A stretch of 30,827 bases of DNA from Microdochium bolleyi (GCA_001566295.1 KQ964308.1:1-30827); one strand, 5' to 3'; shown: positions 19,555 through 30,793, numbered from the stretch's first letter. Notes: generated by a model from the letters alone, not told the origin. Numbers and translations: made by a program.

Positions 19555-21195
19555 GGGCAGATACGAACGACCTGCCCTGGAAGCCAGTGATATTCCACCT
19601 CTCTCTCAGCACGACGTCGAACGGCATTGGATTAGCATCAAACATTCTGGATCCAACCCAGTTCGACTCCGTGGGGTCAGGGCGATGGACATTTGTTTGC
19701 AGAGTGTCATCAATGGCACCACCTCGCCCCAGTCTCGTATCGCATGCCGGACGCAGACGAGACAGCGGGTTCAGTTCCGGCCATTGTCGTCGCTGACTCT
19801 TTACTCCTGCCAAACGCCAAGAACACCGATACGTTAACCTCTAACAGCAGTCGTTTTCCGGGCGGGTCAATCAAGGGTGGACCGAAAACTTGATTAGGTG
19901 CACATATTAATTCAATAAGTACAAAAAGAAAAAAGAAAGTTGAAAACAATTGTGCGTGCGATGTCCTTTGAATAAGCTCAGCGTGTGTCACTTAAACAGC
20001 GGAAATATCACGTTAACCATTGCATTAGGTAGACAGCCATGGGTCGAGAATGAATCAAAATTACCCCTAGAGAAGCGCTGGTTCCGAAAGAACAATTCTC
20101 ACAAGAGATGGTGTCAGTTGTGGGCAAACGATGCCTGTAGTTTAGTTCCGTTCCAGGACTCGCGCAGCGACCGATCATCGCACAGTGAGCCACAAAGTCT
20201 CGAGGGTCCTGCTGTCATCAAGAGATAGTACGAGCAGTAGGTTGTTGCAGATGCCCGTCACGCGAGTCCGGTGACGAGCTCCCCGGCGACAGCGTAGAGG
20301 AGATCCGCGCACAGAGTCCAGGCTCCAGTCTCCTCCCCTGGGCCAAGGCACCATGGTACGGGCGAGAGCCACCGCATGAAAGTTGGTCAGGCACAGACGC
20401 CATAGGCAGCATCAGAGCAGGCATCTCCGGAGTATTATTTTTACTGCTGCGTGTGTACTTGTTTCTATATATATCAACGGATCCCTCTGTCCCCGGCACC
20501 GGCGTTTTCTCGAGAAGCACGACGGATAACATGTGCTTGATACCGGTGCAGGACAGCGACGGGGCCATTATCTCTAAGAAGAGGGCGAGACGGACTCGGG
20601 AGGTATCCCAAGACGTAGCTCTAGCCACAGCAGACGGGAGGCCGAGCGCTTCGGGTCTCCCCTGTCTGTGTCCAGTTTTAATAATATGCGAAGCGACCAT
20701 GGGGAAGCGGACACGATGGCCAGCCACGGCAGCCACGGTCCAATTGGCTTGAGAATGTGCTTCAGCCGGTCTAAGTGGCTGCCAGTCTTGGGCCGAGTTT
20801 GAACAGACGCCGTAGTAGTCAGTCGATCTGCACGACGACTGGGCCTTATACGTCGTGCAAGGCCTGTCTGTTCCGATACAAAAGAGGGAAGCCAGCTCCG
20901 GCCACGCTCTGCGCAGAAGATGTGGCGCTGTTTTGTTTTGAGATCGATGCACGGCCAGCCGAACGGATCGAGCATTTCGTTCTACCGCGAACGTTGCCAG
21001 GATCCCGTTGGATCCTTGTGACCGTGAGGGAAACCATACTCCCAGTGCCTATGCGTGTCGCTCGAAGCTTTCTTTTTCGTTTTATTTTATTTTCCAAGAA
21101 CCGTTGCGGAAGGAAAAGAAGGCCCTAAGCTCCCTCGTCGGCCACCCCACGTTGTTTCGTTTCCCGGATCAATCCTGCTGGTCCAGAGTTGCGGC
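19555..21195. other. Intergenic region without a supported gene
   Basis: A 244-codon open frame (20218-20952, minus) and its overlapping neighbours show no recognised domain, intron or promoter, and their composition does not favour one strand. A purine-rich stretch occurs at 19918-19945. The right end should contain the 3' UTR of the histidine kinase. Confidence 0.35.
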
Positions 21196-23576
21196 TCACG
21201 GCTCCAGCAGCACCCGTGAGAGGTCCCGGAAGCGCACCGGCTTGGTGAGGTACACGTCGACGCCGCTGACGAACGCCTCCTTCTGCGCGGCCGCGGACGC
21301 GAGGCCCGTCAGCGCGGTGATCTTGGCGGGCTGGATGAGCGGGACGCCCTGCAGGTGCTGCTGCTCTCCGGCGGCACAGCGGCCCCCATCTTCGTTGTCG
21401 TTGTCGTTGGTTTGATGGTGGCTGGCCCCACCCTTGCAGACAGCGTCGTTAGTCACGGCGGGCAACGTCAGCGTCATTGTTGTCGCCGCCGCCGAGTTCT
21501 TCTCGAGCTGCCGGATCCGCCGCGTCGACTCGAGCCCGTCCATGACGGGCATCGATATGTCCATGAGCACGTGGCTGAAGGGCATGGAGCCCGTGGCAGT
21601 GGCGGCCTCGGCAGCCTCGGCGTAGGCCCCGAGGGCTTCGAGGCCGTTCGTGGCCTTCCGATACGGGTGGCCGAGTTTCTTCATGAAGGAAACGAGAATC
21701 TGTTTTTTGCTTTTGACTTAGTCATTCCGGAGCTGATGAGCTTCGAGGAGAGGGAGCTAGGAAATTTGCGTTCTAAGTGAGAGTTGGAGGGGAGTGTAGG
21801 GGCGTGGTACAGCGACAAAGAGCCACAGTGGTGTAGTGCTGTGGCTGCCACTCATCTCCAGGGCGACGAAACTGACTCACCTGTAGATTGATGTTGTTGT
21901 CGTCGACGAGCAGGAAGTAGTCCCTCCTGGGAACGGGAATGGGGATGTGGGCGACGGCTGGAGATGACTGGGCCGGTGGGACCGCCGGCGAAGAGCATGT
22001 CTCGCGTTCGGGGTCGCTCTGAGGACTGACGACCTCATGAATGGCAAATTGGCGCTCTTAGTCCCTGATTTTTCTATGATGTCTTCTGCAGGCGGGGTAG
22101 CAGGGAGCCCAGGCGGGGGCATGGCAGTTACGCCATCGCCGGCACTGGTCCAAGTCGAAGACGGATGCGGAGAAGGCGGCGACGGGGGTGGCCGCGAGTC
22201 GAGATAGTGCTGCTGCTTCGGCGTGGTGCTATCCGCGCCCTCGAGCCGTTGCGGTAATGACAATGACGACGACATCGTTGGCGCCGGACGCAGGGGCATG
22301 TCGCCCCTGGCATTAGTAGTGGCTGTGGTGGATGGAGCAGCGGCGGCAGCGCCGCCACCTGCCGCTGCCAGGAACGGGAACTCCCTGCCGGGGTGGAACT
22401 CGGGTGTGAGCAGTCTGTCGAGAAGCAGTCTCTCTCGGGCCGGCTTGGCTGGCGGCGAGGGCGGACCACCCAGCTCGGACAGCCGGGCCCTATTGAACTT
22501 GTCGATGGCTAGCACCAGAGCGCTGGCGAGCTTGCGGGGTCCGATACTAAGATTGGAAAAAGGCAGAGAAGTCAGCGCGAGTATAAGCAGGATTGACGCA
22601 GGATGAAAACGAGACCACTCGCTACGGGGAGAAAAGGAAAATTCATAGGGGGCTGGCTCTTCCCATCCCTCCAGAGCGCAGGGGATGGGAAGGATGAAAA
22701 CTAATTAGGGAAATCTCTTTGCTTACGGCTGGGACAGGGTCTCGAAGACGCGGACGCGTCTGTCCTCGACAAAGCTGAGCGAGCAATTGTGTGCCATGGC
22801 GGCCGACTCGCAGATGGCCACGACGGGGGGCAGGGAGACGTCAACGGCGGCTATGTAGCGGCTGGCCGCCTTCTCGGTGCAGAGGATCAGGTCTGGTCGA
22901 ATGTCGCTCGTGTCCGGGCTGATGATGTCGAGTTGCAGCCAGTTGCGGCATAGGGTTCTCATGATGTCGAGCTCGGTCGGTGGCAGGGTGTTAATAGTAG
23001 TAGTGGTCGAGGTGGTCACTCCGAGCGCGGTGGGCTCGGCCCGGAAACCCTGCAGCGAGACCCGGAGGCCCCGGAGCGTGTGGACGTGGTCCTGGAAGGG
23101 TGTCAGGGGTCGCGGGCACGATGAAGGCGGCGGGATGGGGATGGCAACGGTCACGGTTGTGCCGTGGTGCAGCTGGCTCTCGATGTGCAGAGAGCCGCGC
23201 AGCGCCTCGACTATGTCCTTGACGAGGCTTAGCCCCAGCCCGGTGCCCTGCGAGAGCACGTCCTCCTGCGAGAACGGCCAGAAGGCCCGGTTGCGGAGGA
23301 AGTCTGGGCCGATGCCACGGCCCGAGTCGGAAATGTCGAGCAGCAGGTGGCTCGCCGGGTGTGTGCAGTCGTCGCCATTGTTATCGTTGCCGCTATCGTC
23401 GTCGTACACCCGCGGCCGGTGCTGGCCCTCGCGGACGCGCACGCGGACGAAGCCGGTGGCTGTGTACTTGAGGGCGTTGCCGACGAGGTTCATGAGCAGG
23501 CGGCGGACAGCGCCCGCATCGACCTGGCACAGCCAATTCGCATGGGGGTCGCAGTCGAGGAAGACGGAGAGGGCCG

Positions 23577-23620
<44 letters not shown>

Positions 23621-26003
23621 ATGGTCGAGTGGCGTGTCTGAAGCCCAGGCGACGGCCGAGTCAGACGACCAGACGGAGCCGGACCGCGCCAGGGGCCGCC
23701 GCACCTCAGTCGCCCTCTGCAGGTGCAGCCCCGAGAAGACACTCTCGACCGTCTCCTCGACCAGGGCGTCCACCTCGACCGCGGGACCGTCGGCAGCGAG
23801 GGCTGGCGACCGCAGGGCCTCGAGTTGATCGTGGCCGGCTGGGGATGCTTGGAGCGGACGAGGGTATTGATCTTGGAGTAGTCGAGCAAGGTCCGGGCGC
23901 AATAGTCCATGGTCTTTAGCAGGCCGGCCTGAAAGGTGCTGAGCTCCCTGTCGTGCAGTAGCTCGACGGCGGCGACAATACCGTGAAGCGGCGACCGCAG
24001 CTCGTGGCTGAGCGAGCCTAGCAGCACGCTCTGGGCCCGCTCCGAGGCCGCCGCGTCGGCCCAATCCACGTCGGCCATAATGGTCGCCGTGAACGCCCGC
24101 AGGTAGCTGAGCTCGCCCTCCGCCGTCAGGCAGCGTGCCGAGCTCGTCGTCCACAAGAACGAGCCCGCGAACCACTTCTTCGTCCGCGAGTCCCACATGG
24201 GCACCAGCAGCACGCTCCGCGCGCCGGGGAACATGGACGCCACCAGCTCGTAGTCGTGCGTGTGCGCTGAGGACTGCTCGCGGCGTCTCCCCTCAGGCAG
24301 TATGCCAACAGTGGCCTCTGTCTCTGATGCCGAATCTCCGTTGTCGCTGGTCTCGAGAGGCGCCCCTTCATCGTCGAGCGTAAAGATTCTCCCAGAGGGG
24401 TGCCTGCGAGCAACTGTTGGAGCATGCTGTCTGTCACTCCAAAGTCTGCCGACACCACGCAGTCCCTCTGGACGCTCGAGTGCGTGCTAGTAGAGAAGGC
24501 CAGGACCTGGCACGTCCTAGGCTTGCCATGATTGCCCGTAGTTGTCTCGGGTGGGAGGACATCGCTCGCCACGCTGGAGGAATGTACGTGCGTGCCATCG
24601 TTCTGGCCGCCCGGGATAAGCCCGCCGTACGACGAGATGGAGGCGTCGAGGAAGACGACTCCTTCGGCCTCAACAGACTCCCGGATGATGTTTGCGGCCC
24701 TTCCGAAGATGGCCCGCGTGTTATGCGGAATAGGGTCCTGTAGCGATGATAGGGTGCGAATGGTCCTCGACGAGGCGGGTGTGGGGACCGCTGACCTGTT
24801 CGCTGTCGGGGAACTGCCCTCGGACACCGGTTGAATGGGCACAGGCTGGGGCCGTTCTTGATGCTGTTCTTCTTCCGGGCCCTTTCCACCTTCGGTATTC
24901 GTCTCGGGAGTGTTCTGCATGCCGGGACTAATGGCACGAAGGCCAGCAGACGAGCCGCGTTGCCAGCGGGATATAGTCGTCTTGCCTTCAAAGAAGCTAC
25001 CCAGGCCGCGAACCACTACGTCAAAGGAACAAGTCAGCCAAATCGTCGTCAAGCCAAATCGTAATTATCATGGCTATGCTTGGCCAAGTCGGCAGGGAGT
25101 CCAGCTGCTGCACTGAACCAGTCGCCCGCCCAAAGGGGTTGTTCCGTGCCTCTCTGTTTGGTGCATCTGGCCGGACTTCCTCGTCCCTGCGTGGTGGGCT
25201 GTTTGACGGATACGAGACGGGACTTACTACGTTCCCCGCGCCTGAGGGTGGTCACTGGCTGGTGGGATTCGAGGTGGCTGGTGACTGCGCGCGAGAGCTC
25301 TCTCATGAAGCGGAGCTGACCCGCGTCCAGGCCGGCGGGACGTGGTGTCTCGTCAAAGACACAGAGCACCCCGATCTTTATGCTGTTGCCTGTAACGAGG
25401 GCAACGCCGGCGTATAATCGGTTGAATGGCGGCTGCAGCATGTAGGGGCGGTCGCGGAACCAGGCGTCGAGCATAAAATCCGGCACGACCGAGGTCACGA
25501 GCTGGCTGTCGTCAACATGTCCGCCGGCGGAGGCATGGGATGCCGGACTCGGGCCGTCAGCAAGCAGGACATGCTCGCAAATGCCACCGCCCCGGGGGAT
25601 GGCCGTGCCGCCGAGCCATGCTTGTTCCCATGGCGCCGCGCTGGGGGGGCAGAGGGGCGAATCCTTGGTGGCCTCGGCGATGACGACCTGGCGCTTGCGG
25701 TCAAAGACGGAGACGAGGCAGCGGCGGACGTCGAGCTTGAAGACGGCGAGCTGCGCGAGCGGGGTCAGCACGGGATCATGGGCAGACGCAGGCAGCTCGG
25801 ACGGGGGTAGCAAATGAGCGGAAGCCGCGGTCGTGTCGAGCCTGGAGGTTCGCGAAGAAGGACGGGAGGTCAGCAGCGATCAAGGAACAAAAAGGCGAGG
25901 GCCGGCACGGAACACAACGGCCAACCACGTACAGTTGGGGCAGGATGCGGAAGACCTCTCGCTCGCGTCGAGCCTCGAGGTTGGGCGAGTCGAGCGCAGC
26001 CAT
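21196..26003 (-). CDS. GAF-domain hybrid histidine kinase (HisKA-HATPase-REC), five exons, with frame damage
   Basis: Hybrid two-component sensor: autophosphorylates on His, then passes phosphate to its own receiver Asp and on to an HPt protein. Exons: 26003-25933, 25841-25228, 25015-22727, 22546-21881, 21699-21196; all four introns keep phase. The start MAALDSPNLEA runs into REVFRILPQ. A GAF domain (about residues 50-240) contains LTPLAQLAVFKLDVRRC and NRLYAGVAL. A second conserved block has FPGARSVLLVPMWDS. H-box LSHELRSPLHG (His codon 24004-24006), N-box MNLVGNALKYT, G1 DISDSGRGIG, F-box FWPFSQ, G2 GTGLGLSLV. Receiver: LLVDDNN, HVLMDISMPVMDG (Asp codon 21559-21561), YLTKPV. Homology changes frame near 24409, 23824, the C41 run (23579-23619) and 22057, so the gene is damaged or the sequence has errors. 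About 1,380 residues; no membrane segment seen, so probably cytosolic. Confidence 0.85.
23579..23619. repeat. 41-nt G homopolymer (C on the coding strand) in the kinase gene
   Basis: Forty-one consecutive Gs on the plus strand. On the coding strand it encodes 13-14 prolines between a dimerisation/phosphoacceptor segment and the ATPase domain. Homology lies in one frame upstream of the run and in another downstream. Confidence 0.95.
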
Positions 26004-27546
26004 GCCGCAGCAGGAGATTCCGGATGAGGCACCAACCACGGCGTCCGCAGTGGCACGGACATGGACGAGGAACGAGGGACGATGCAGCGGTGACCACAGA
26101 GTACGACAAGACAGGCCAAGACAAGCAGAGACTGCCAGTCGTGACACCAGGGTCCGGGTCGTAGCCTGCGAGGCGTCCTACTTTGCTTGGTTATCGAGGC
26201 AAGGCTTTCGCCAGGCGAACGAGACCAAAGGGAGTCTGGCTGGTCCAACCAACGCAGAGTACCTGCACTCTGCGACGAGGCAGCAAAAAGCCGAGACGGC
26301 GGACACAAACGACTGTGGCGAAAGCGGGTATCCTCGATACAAGCACCGCCGAAACCCTTGCCGCAGAAGCGACGCGGGCCAAGACGTAAGAACGGTCTAG
26401 ACTCTGGCCAGCCCAGGCTCTGCAGCTTTGCCGGCACTGGCTGGGCGGCCTCGCACAATGGGGCTGCCGGACAGTCCACCGTCGCCGCCGCCCCGTGCGG
26501 CCGCAGTCAGCCGAGGACAGGCGTCGACGGGTGCCTCTCGGCTGGCAGACATGTCAATTACTGCACAATCGTGCATGGACGCGATGGCAGCCAGAGAGGC
26601 GTCAGCCACGATGAGGCATTCTGTGCCGCGGTGGACAGGAAAGGGAGCATAGTTGGGCATTGACCCCCACGGGCTCGGCGGATTCTTGACCTCTGCCGAG
26701 AGACCAATGCGGCTGTCCGGTGTCGGCTGTACACAAGCGCGTCCTCGTCCAGTTCGTCTTGCTCGTCTTGCTGGTGCATACTACGTATCTTGCGCAGCAG
26801 GTTGTCTGTGCCGAGGCCCCTCGACCCGCAGAGCGCCAAGAGGTCACAGAGATCGGGGTTCTTTGAGCTACTGGACAGATGCTCGGCAGCCTGGACGAGA
26901 GGGTCGCTCCTGGCGTCCCCCGCCCGCAAGATAAAGCCCGCTCAGGGGGCCTCGTAACACGCCACTTTGCCACCATGGCTCGGCGCTGCCAGCTGCCGGC
27001 TGCCTGTCGCGAGGCTCCTGCCTGGCTGTCAGCCTCTGCTAGCCCCGCCCTGTGGATACGCGGCGCATTCCAAGGGCTGGCTGCCCAATCAAAGGGCCCA
27101 GAGGGCGACCGATGGCGACAGACCAATCACGCCCTAGCTACCAGGTATATCTTGTGCACGAAGACACCTTGTCCCGGAAGGAGCCCCGTCGCCGCGCCTC
27201 TCTTGATTCGCCCATCCAGCGTGGAGCCCCAAGGCAGCTCGCTCTCCTCGCGGTGGCTCGGCGGCTCGAGCGGCCAGGACCCCTGCCCCCGCCTAGACCC
27301 TGAAAGTCCCCTGTGGTCAGTCTTCTCACTTCGCCATGTCCGACGGGCCCCTCTGAGATCGGCAACGTCCCAGCTGCCCATTGTAAGTCGGACTCGCCCA
27401 CGACTCAAATGTCTGTCTCCAGCGAGTGCCCGGCGGTAAACACGACTGGACTAGACATAAAACATCACGAGAGTGGCCGGCGACGTCCATGTCTGGCGTG
27501 CCGAGCTGATACGTCAACAGCACACCAAGCCCACCACCAAACCACG
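26004..27546. promoter_or_regulatory. Shared divergent promoter region between kinase and WC-1-like gene
   Basis: About 1.5 kb separates the two start codons, which point away from each other. Open frames in it (such as 26602-27126 minus) lack domains. Two copies of the octamer GAGATCGG lie near 26846 and 27354; GATC-containing motifs are part of light-response elements bound by White Collar complexes, but two copies could be chance. I found no convincing additional N-terminal exon for the WC-1-like gene here. Confidence 0.4.
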
Positions 27547-29388
27547 ATGCAGGCCTCCCGCACGCAAACTCTTGCGGTCACTTGGTAAGCTCGACACTCC
27601 AGTCCTCCTGCGGCCCCGCGCCAGCCTGCCAGTCATGTGCTGATGTGTGCGCCGCCTGACAACAGTCCGCCGCCTGGCCCACTGCCGCAGTCGCCCCTAC
27701 CATTCCCGCTTGAAAACATCGCCGCGGCTCTGACACTGGCCCGCTGCAAGTTCCGCCAGGCATGCTCCGGCCTCGAGCCCTCGATGGCGTTCGTTGCCGT
27801 GGACCCTTACCAAGCCGACATGCCCGTCATCTTTGTCTCGGACGACTTTGAGGACATGACAGGGTACGGCCGAGACGAGATCCTCGGGAGGAACTGCCGC
27901 TTTCTCCAGTATCCGCCGGCCACTTCTGTCATGCCACTAGGTCGGTGGCAGCAGCAGCAACAGCCAATTTCTCCGGACTACTTCAAAGACTCGCACGCGA
28001 CAGATAATACGAATACGCAGGGTGGCGAGGAGGGTGCTTCTGGTGCCGACCTCGACATCGAGTCCACCATCGTGTCGCAGCACGTTGTGCCCAACTTCAG
28101 GAAGCGGGGGGACATGTTCATGAACTCGGTGACGATTGTACCCGTGCTGGGCGGCGAGGCAGGCTCGAGCATCTTCTTTGGCTTCTCAGTTGATAACACT
28201 TACATTCCTCGGCAACCCATGATGGTGATGAGCACCATCCCGGCCAGCTCCTTGGTCCGGCGCCGTAAAGGCAGGAACAAAGTATGTATATCAAAGCCGC
28301 CAGAGGCGATTGCGACCGCTGGAGGCACCTTTGTGACTGACCCTGGACACAAGCGCAAACAATTGCCGTCTCCGCGTTCGGAATCAATCGACGAGGCGCA
28401 CTCTGCATCCCATCCAGCACGACCATTGCCTGACGCCATGGACTTTGACATGGACTTTGACATGGTCACCCTGCCGTCGGTACCGTCAAGTAACAGCACG
28501 ACAGTCACACCCAGCCTGGCCAGATATTGGCAACTCCCCGAGCCCGTGCACGAGATGCTGCTGGACCACCTGGGCGGCATCATCCTCGTGGTTTCGCTGC
28601 AGGGCCTGATCCACTATGCGACGCCCTCAGCCGGCAGAAGCCTCGCGGGCCAGTCCCTGTTGGAGATCTGCCACGGCGCAGACAAGCATATACTCCAGTT
28701 TAAGCTCGCGGCCATATCGTCGTCGTCGACGACGTCATCACCACCACCGCCGCCGCCGTCTCACAACCCCGAGCTGGATCTGCTGTTTCGGCTCCGCGGG
28801 GCCGACGGCACATACACATGGCTCGGCTGCACGGGTAGGCCGTTGCTCGAGACGCAGAGGCAACTCGTGCTGCTACGCTGCTACCCGCAGCAGGTGTCCC
28901 AGCTGCCGCGGGATCTCGTGGTGAGCTACGGCGGCGGCTTCGGCGACCGCGACCTCTGGCTGCGCATCTCGCCGTCCGGGCTCGTCCTGGCTGTCCTCTC
29001 TCCCATGCCGGCCGTGCTTGACCTGGCCGCCGGCTCGCTCGGCGTGGGCGCGGCCGCCATCGGCTTCCAGGACCTGCTCGCGGCTGCCGACATCCCGCGC
29101 TTCCAGGAGGTCCTCGCGCTCCTGGGCGGCGGATGTGGCCGCAGCAACGTCGTTTCCACGACGTTCCGGCTCAACACGACCAACAAGTACGACCTGTGCG
29201 CCACCGTCAGCATCTATCCGGATCGAACTGCTCCCGGGGCAACCTTCCGCTCGGCGATACTCCAGTGTAAGGTGACCCGGGCGCTGCATGACAAAGGTGA
29301 GTCAGTCCCTGTGTGTATATGCCACTGGTGCTACATTTATTTGTGTTCTCGCCGCATGGTACTTCAGATTCCCGCGCCGCTGCATAGC

Positions 29389-29483
<95 letters not shown>

Positions 29484-30518
29484 CCCCCCCCCCCCCCCCA
29501 CCCCCTCTCCCTTTGCTCAGGAAAGAGCTTCTTGCGACTAGGCAAGACTACCGCTAACAGACATCTCTGGATGATAGCGGACACGAGGATAGCGCCGGTG
29601 CCGGTCGTCTCGCGGAGCAGCGCGCTGGCGAACAGGAACCGGCTCGACGATGCTAGGACTTTTGTACACGGAAATCGGAGCAATAATAGTAATAACAGCA
29701 ACAGCAACACGAGCAGCAATGCCAGCCCCAATACCACCATTACCATTGACTACGACTACGACGATGGAGACGATACCGGTGACCTCATGGCCGGCCTATC
29801 TGCCGCGGGGTGCGGCAACTCACACCTCGAGGCGCACCGGCTGCAGGCGCAGAATGCCGTGCTCCAGGCCGAGGTCGAGCTGCTTGAAGCCGCGGCCCGG
29901 CAGCGGCGGCGCATGAAGCGGACTCCCGGCACCGATACCAATACCAATACTAATACCAATACCAATACCAATACCAATACCAATACCAATACCAATACCA
30001 ATACCAATACCAATACCAATACCAATACCAATACCAATACCAATACCAACACCAACAGCAGCAGCTACAGCGGCTTGGGCATGACCATGATCACGAGCAC
30101 CACCACGGCCACCGGCACATCGACGACGACTAGCAGCACGACGGATAACGCAACAGGGACGAAAAAAGGGCCCGGCAGCGGCAGCGGCAGGACGCTGTAC
30201 CAGCAGCTCATGCGCGAGGGCTGCGCCAACTGCCACACCCGGGAGAGCCCGGAGTGGCGGAAAGGCCCCAACGGGCAACGAGACCTGTGCAACCGCTGCG
30301 GCCTGCGGTGGGCCAGGGGCAACAAGCTGCGGCAGGACCTTGCGGCAGCGGCGGCTGCTGCTGCTGCCGAGAAGGCGGAGCAAAAGGAGGACGAGGACGA
30401 GGAGCACACCAAGGATACGGAGAATCAGCCGCAACTGGAGCAGCTGCACCTGCAGCCGCATCATCATTATTGGCAGCAGCAGCAGCCAGGGGAGAAACGC
30501 AAAGCCGCGGGTCCTTGA
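27547..30518 (+). CDS. White Collar-1-like LOV-PAS-PAS-GATA photoreceptor/transcription factor
   Basis: WC-1 proteins bind flavin in a LOV domain, form a cysteine adduct in blue light and, with WC-2, activate light and clock genes in the nucleus. Exons: 27547-27584, 27666-29296, 29521-30518 (888 codons plus stop); introns 81 and 224 nt, both phase-correct (GTAAGC/ACAG, GTGAGT/CTCAG). An unspliced start at 27643 is an alternative. LOV (residues about 50-175): VIFVSDDFEDMTGY, then GRNCRFLQ with the photoactive Cys at residue 90 (27895-27897), then NFRKRGDMFMNSVTIVPV. PAS-2 about 305-428 (IILVVSLQGLIHYATPSAGR); PAS-3 about 430-550 (DLWLRISPSGLVLAV). Coiled coil LEAHRLQAQNAVLQAEVELL; basic RQRRRMKR; Thr-Asn repeat; GATA finger about 791-815 (CANCHTRESPEWRKGPNGQR, CNRC; X18 loop as in WC proteins). 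The long N-terminus of classical WC-1 is absent and the LOV insert is unusually long. Confidence 0.88.
29390..29505 (+). repeat. About 116 nt of nearly pure C at the 3' end of intron 2
   Basis: Runs of 42, 49, 16 and 5 Cs separated by A, AA and A, followed by TCTCCCTTTGCTCAG. The tract lies in the intron 29297-29520 of the WC-1-like gene and ends 15 nt before its acceptor. Read through, it would code for polyproline, but the flanking splice sites are consensus. Confidence 0.93.
29931..30056 (+). repeat. Hexanucleotide ACCAAT array encoding Thr-Asn repeats
   Basis: Twenty-one in-frame hexamers: one ACCGAT, then ACCAAT units with a single ACTAAT at 29949, ending in two ACCAAC. It encodes Thr-Asp followed by 20 Thr-Asn pairs between the coiled coil and the GATA finger of the WC-1-like protein. 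Confidence 0.95.
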
Positions 30519-30532
30519 AACCACCCTGTCAA

Positions 30533-30552
30533 GAGAGAGAGAGAGAGAGAGA
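30533..30552 (+). repeat. (GA)10 microsatellite
   Basis: Ten GA units just after the stop codon of the WC-1-like gene, in its presumed 3' UTR. Confidence 0.9.
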
Positions 30553-30793
30553 ACGAAGAAAGGAACGAAGTGACGATTGATGGAGCCAGTGACAAGAGTA
30601 TTCAGTGTGGGCGGGGCCCTGGGCCAAGGTGCGAGGGACAAGCCCGTCCCTGTGGGTGGAATGATTTTCGGGGCCGCCATCCGGCACGCCCGTGTGGGTT
30701 GCATGCGCATACCCGTACCTTCTGGCTACAACATTATCTGCATATACGGAGCACCCTGGGCCACGGAGGCCTCAGGAGGAGAGAGGCCCGTGA

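Noticed and set aside
20218..20952. A 244-codon open frame on the minus strand
   Set aside because: No domain, no promoter or splice pattern, and equally long frames overlap it on both strands; it looks like chance in GC-balanced DNA.
25880..27126. Several 120-200-codon frames upstream of the kinase (for example 25880-26479 and 26602-27126, minus)
   Set aside because: They are Arg/Pro/Ser-rich GC artefacts; the first overlaps the kinase's exon 1 in another frame, and none has a recognisable motif.
29297..29520. Polyproline coding through the C-rich tract of the WC-1-like gene
   Set aside because: The frame stays open through it, but GTGAGT and CTCAG flank the tract, splicing is phase-exact, and the intron-derived residues do not resemble WC-1 proteins.
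29931..30056. CRISPR-like or regulatory repeat array
   Set aside because: The units are contiguous 6-bp repeats without spacers and lie in frame in a coding exon, so this is a microsatellite.
29820..30710. A 296-codon minus-strand frame with a Gly-Ile repeat
   Set aside because: It is the antisense of the Thr-Asn repeat and GATA finger of the WC-1-like gene.
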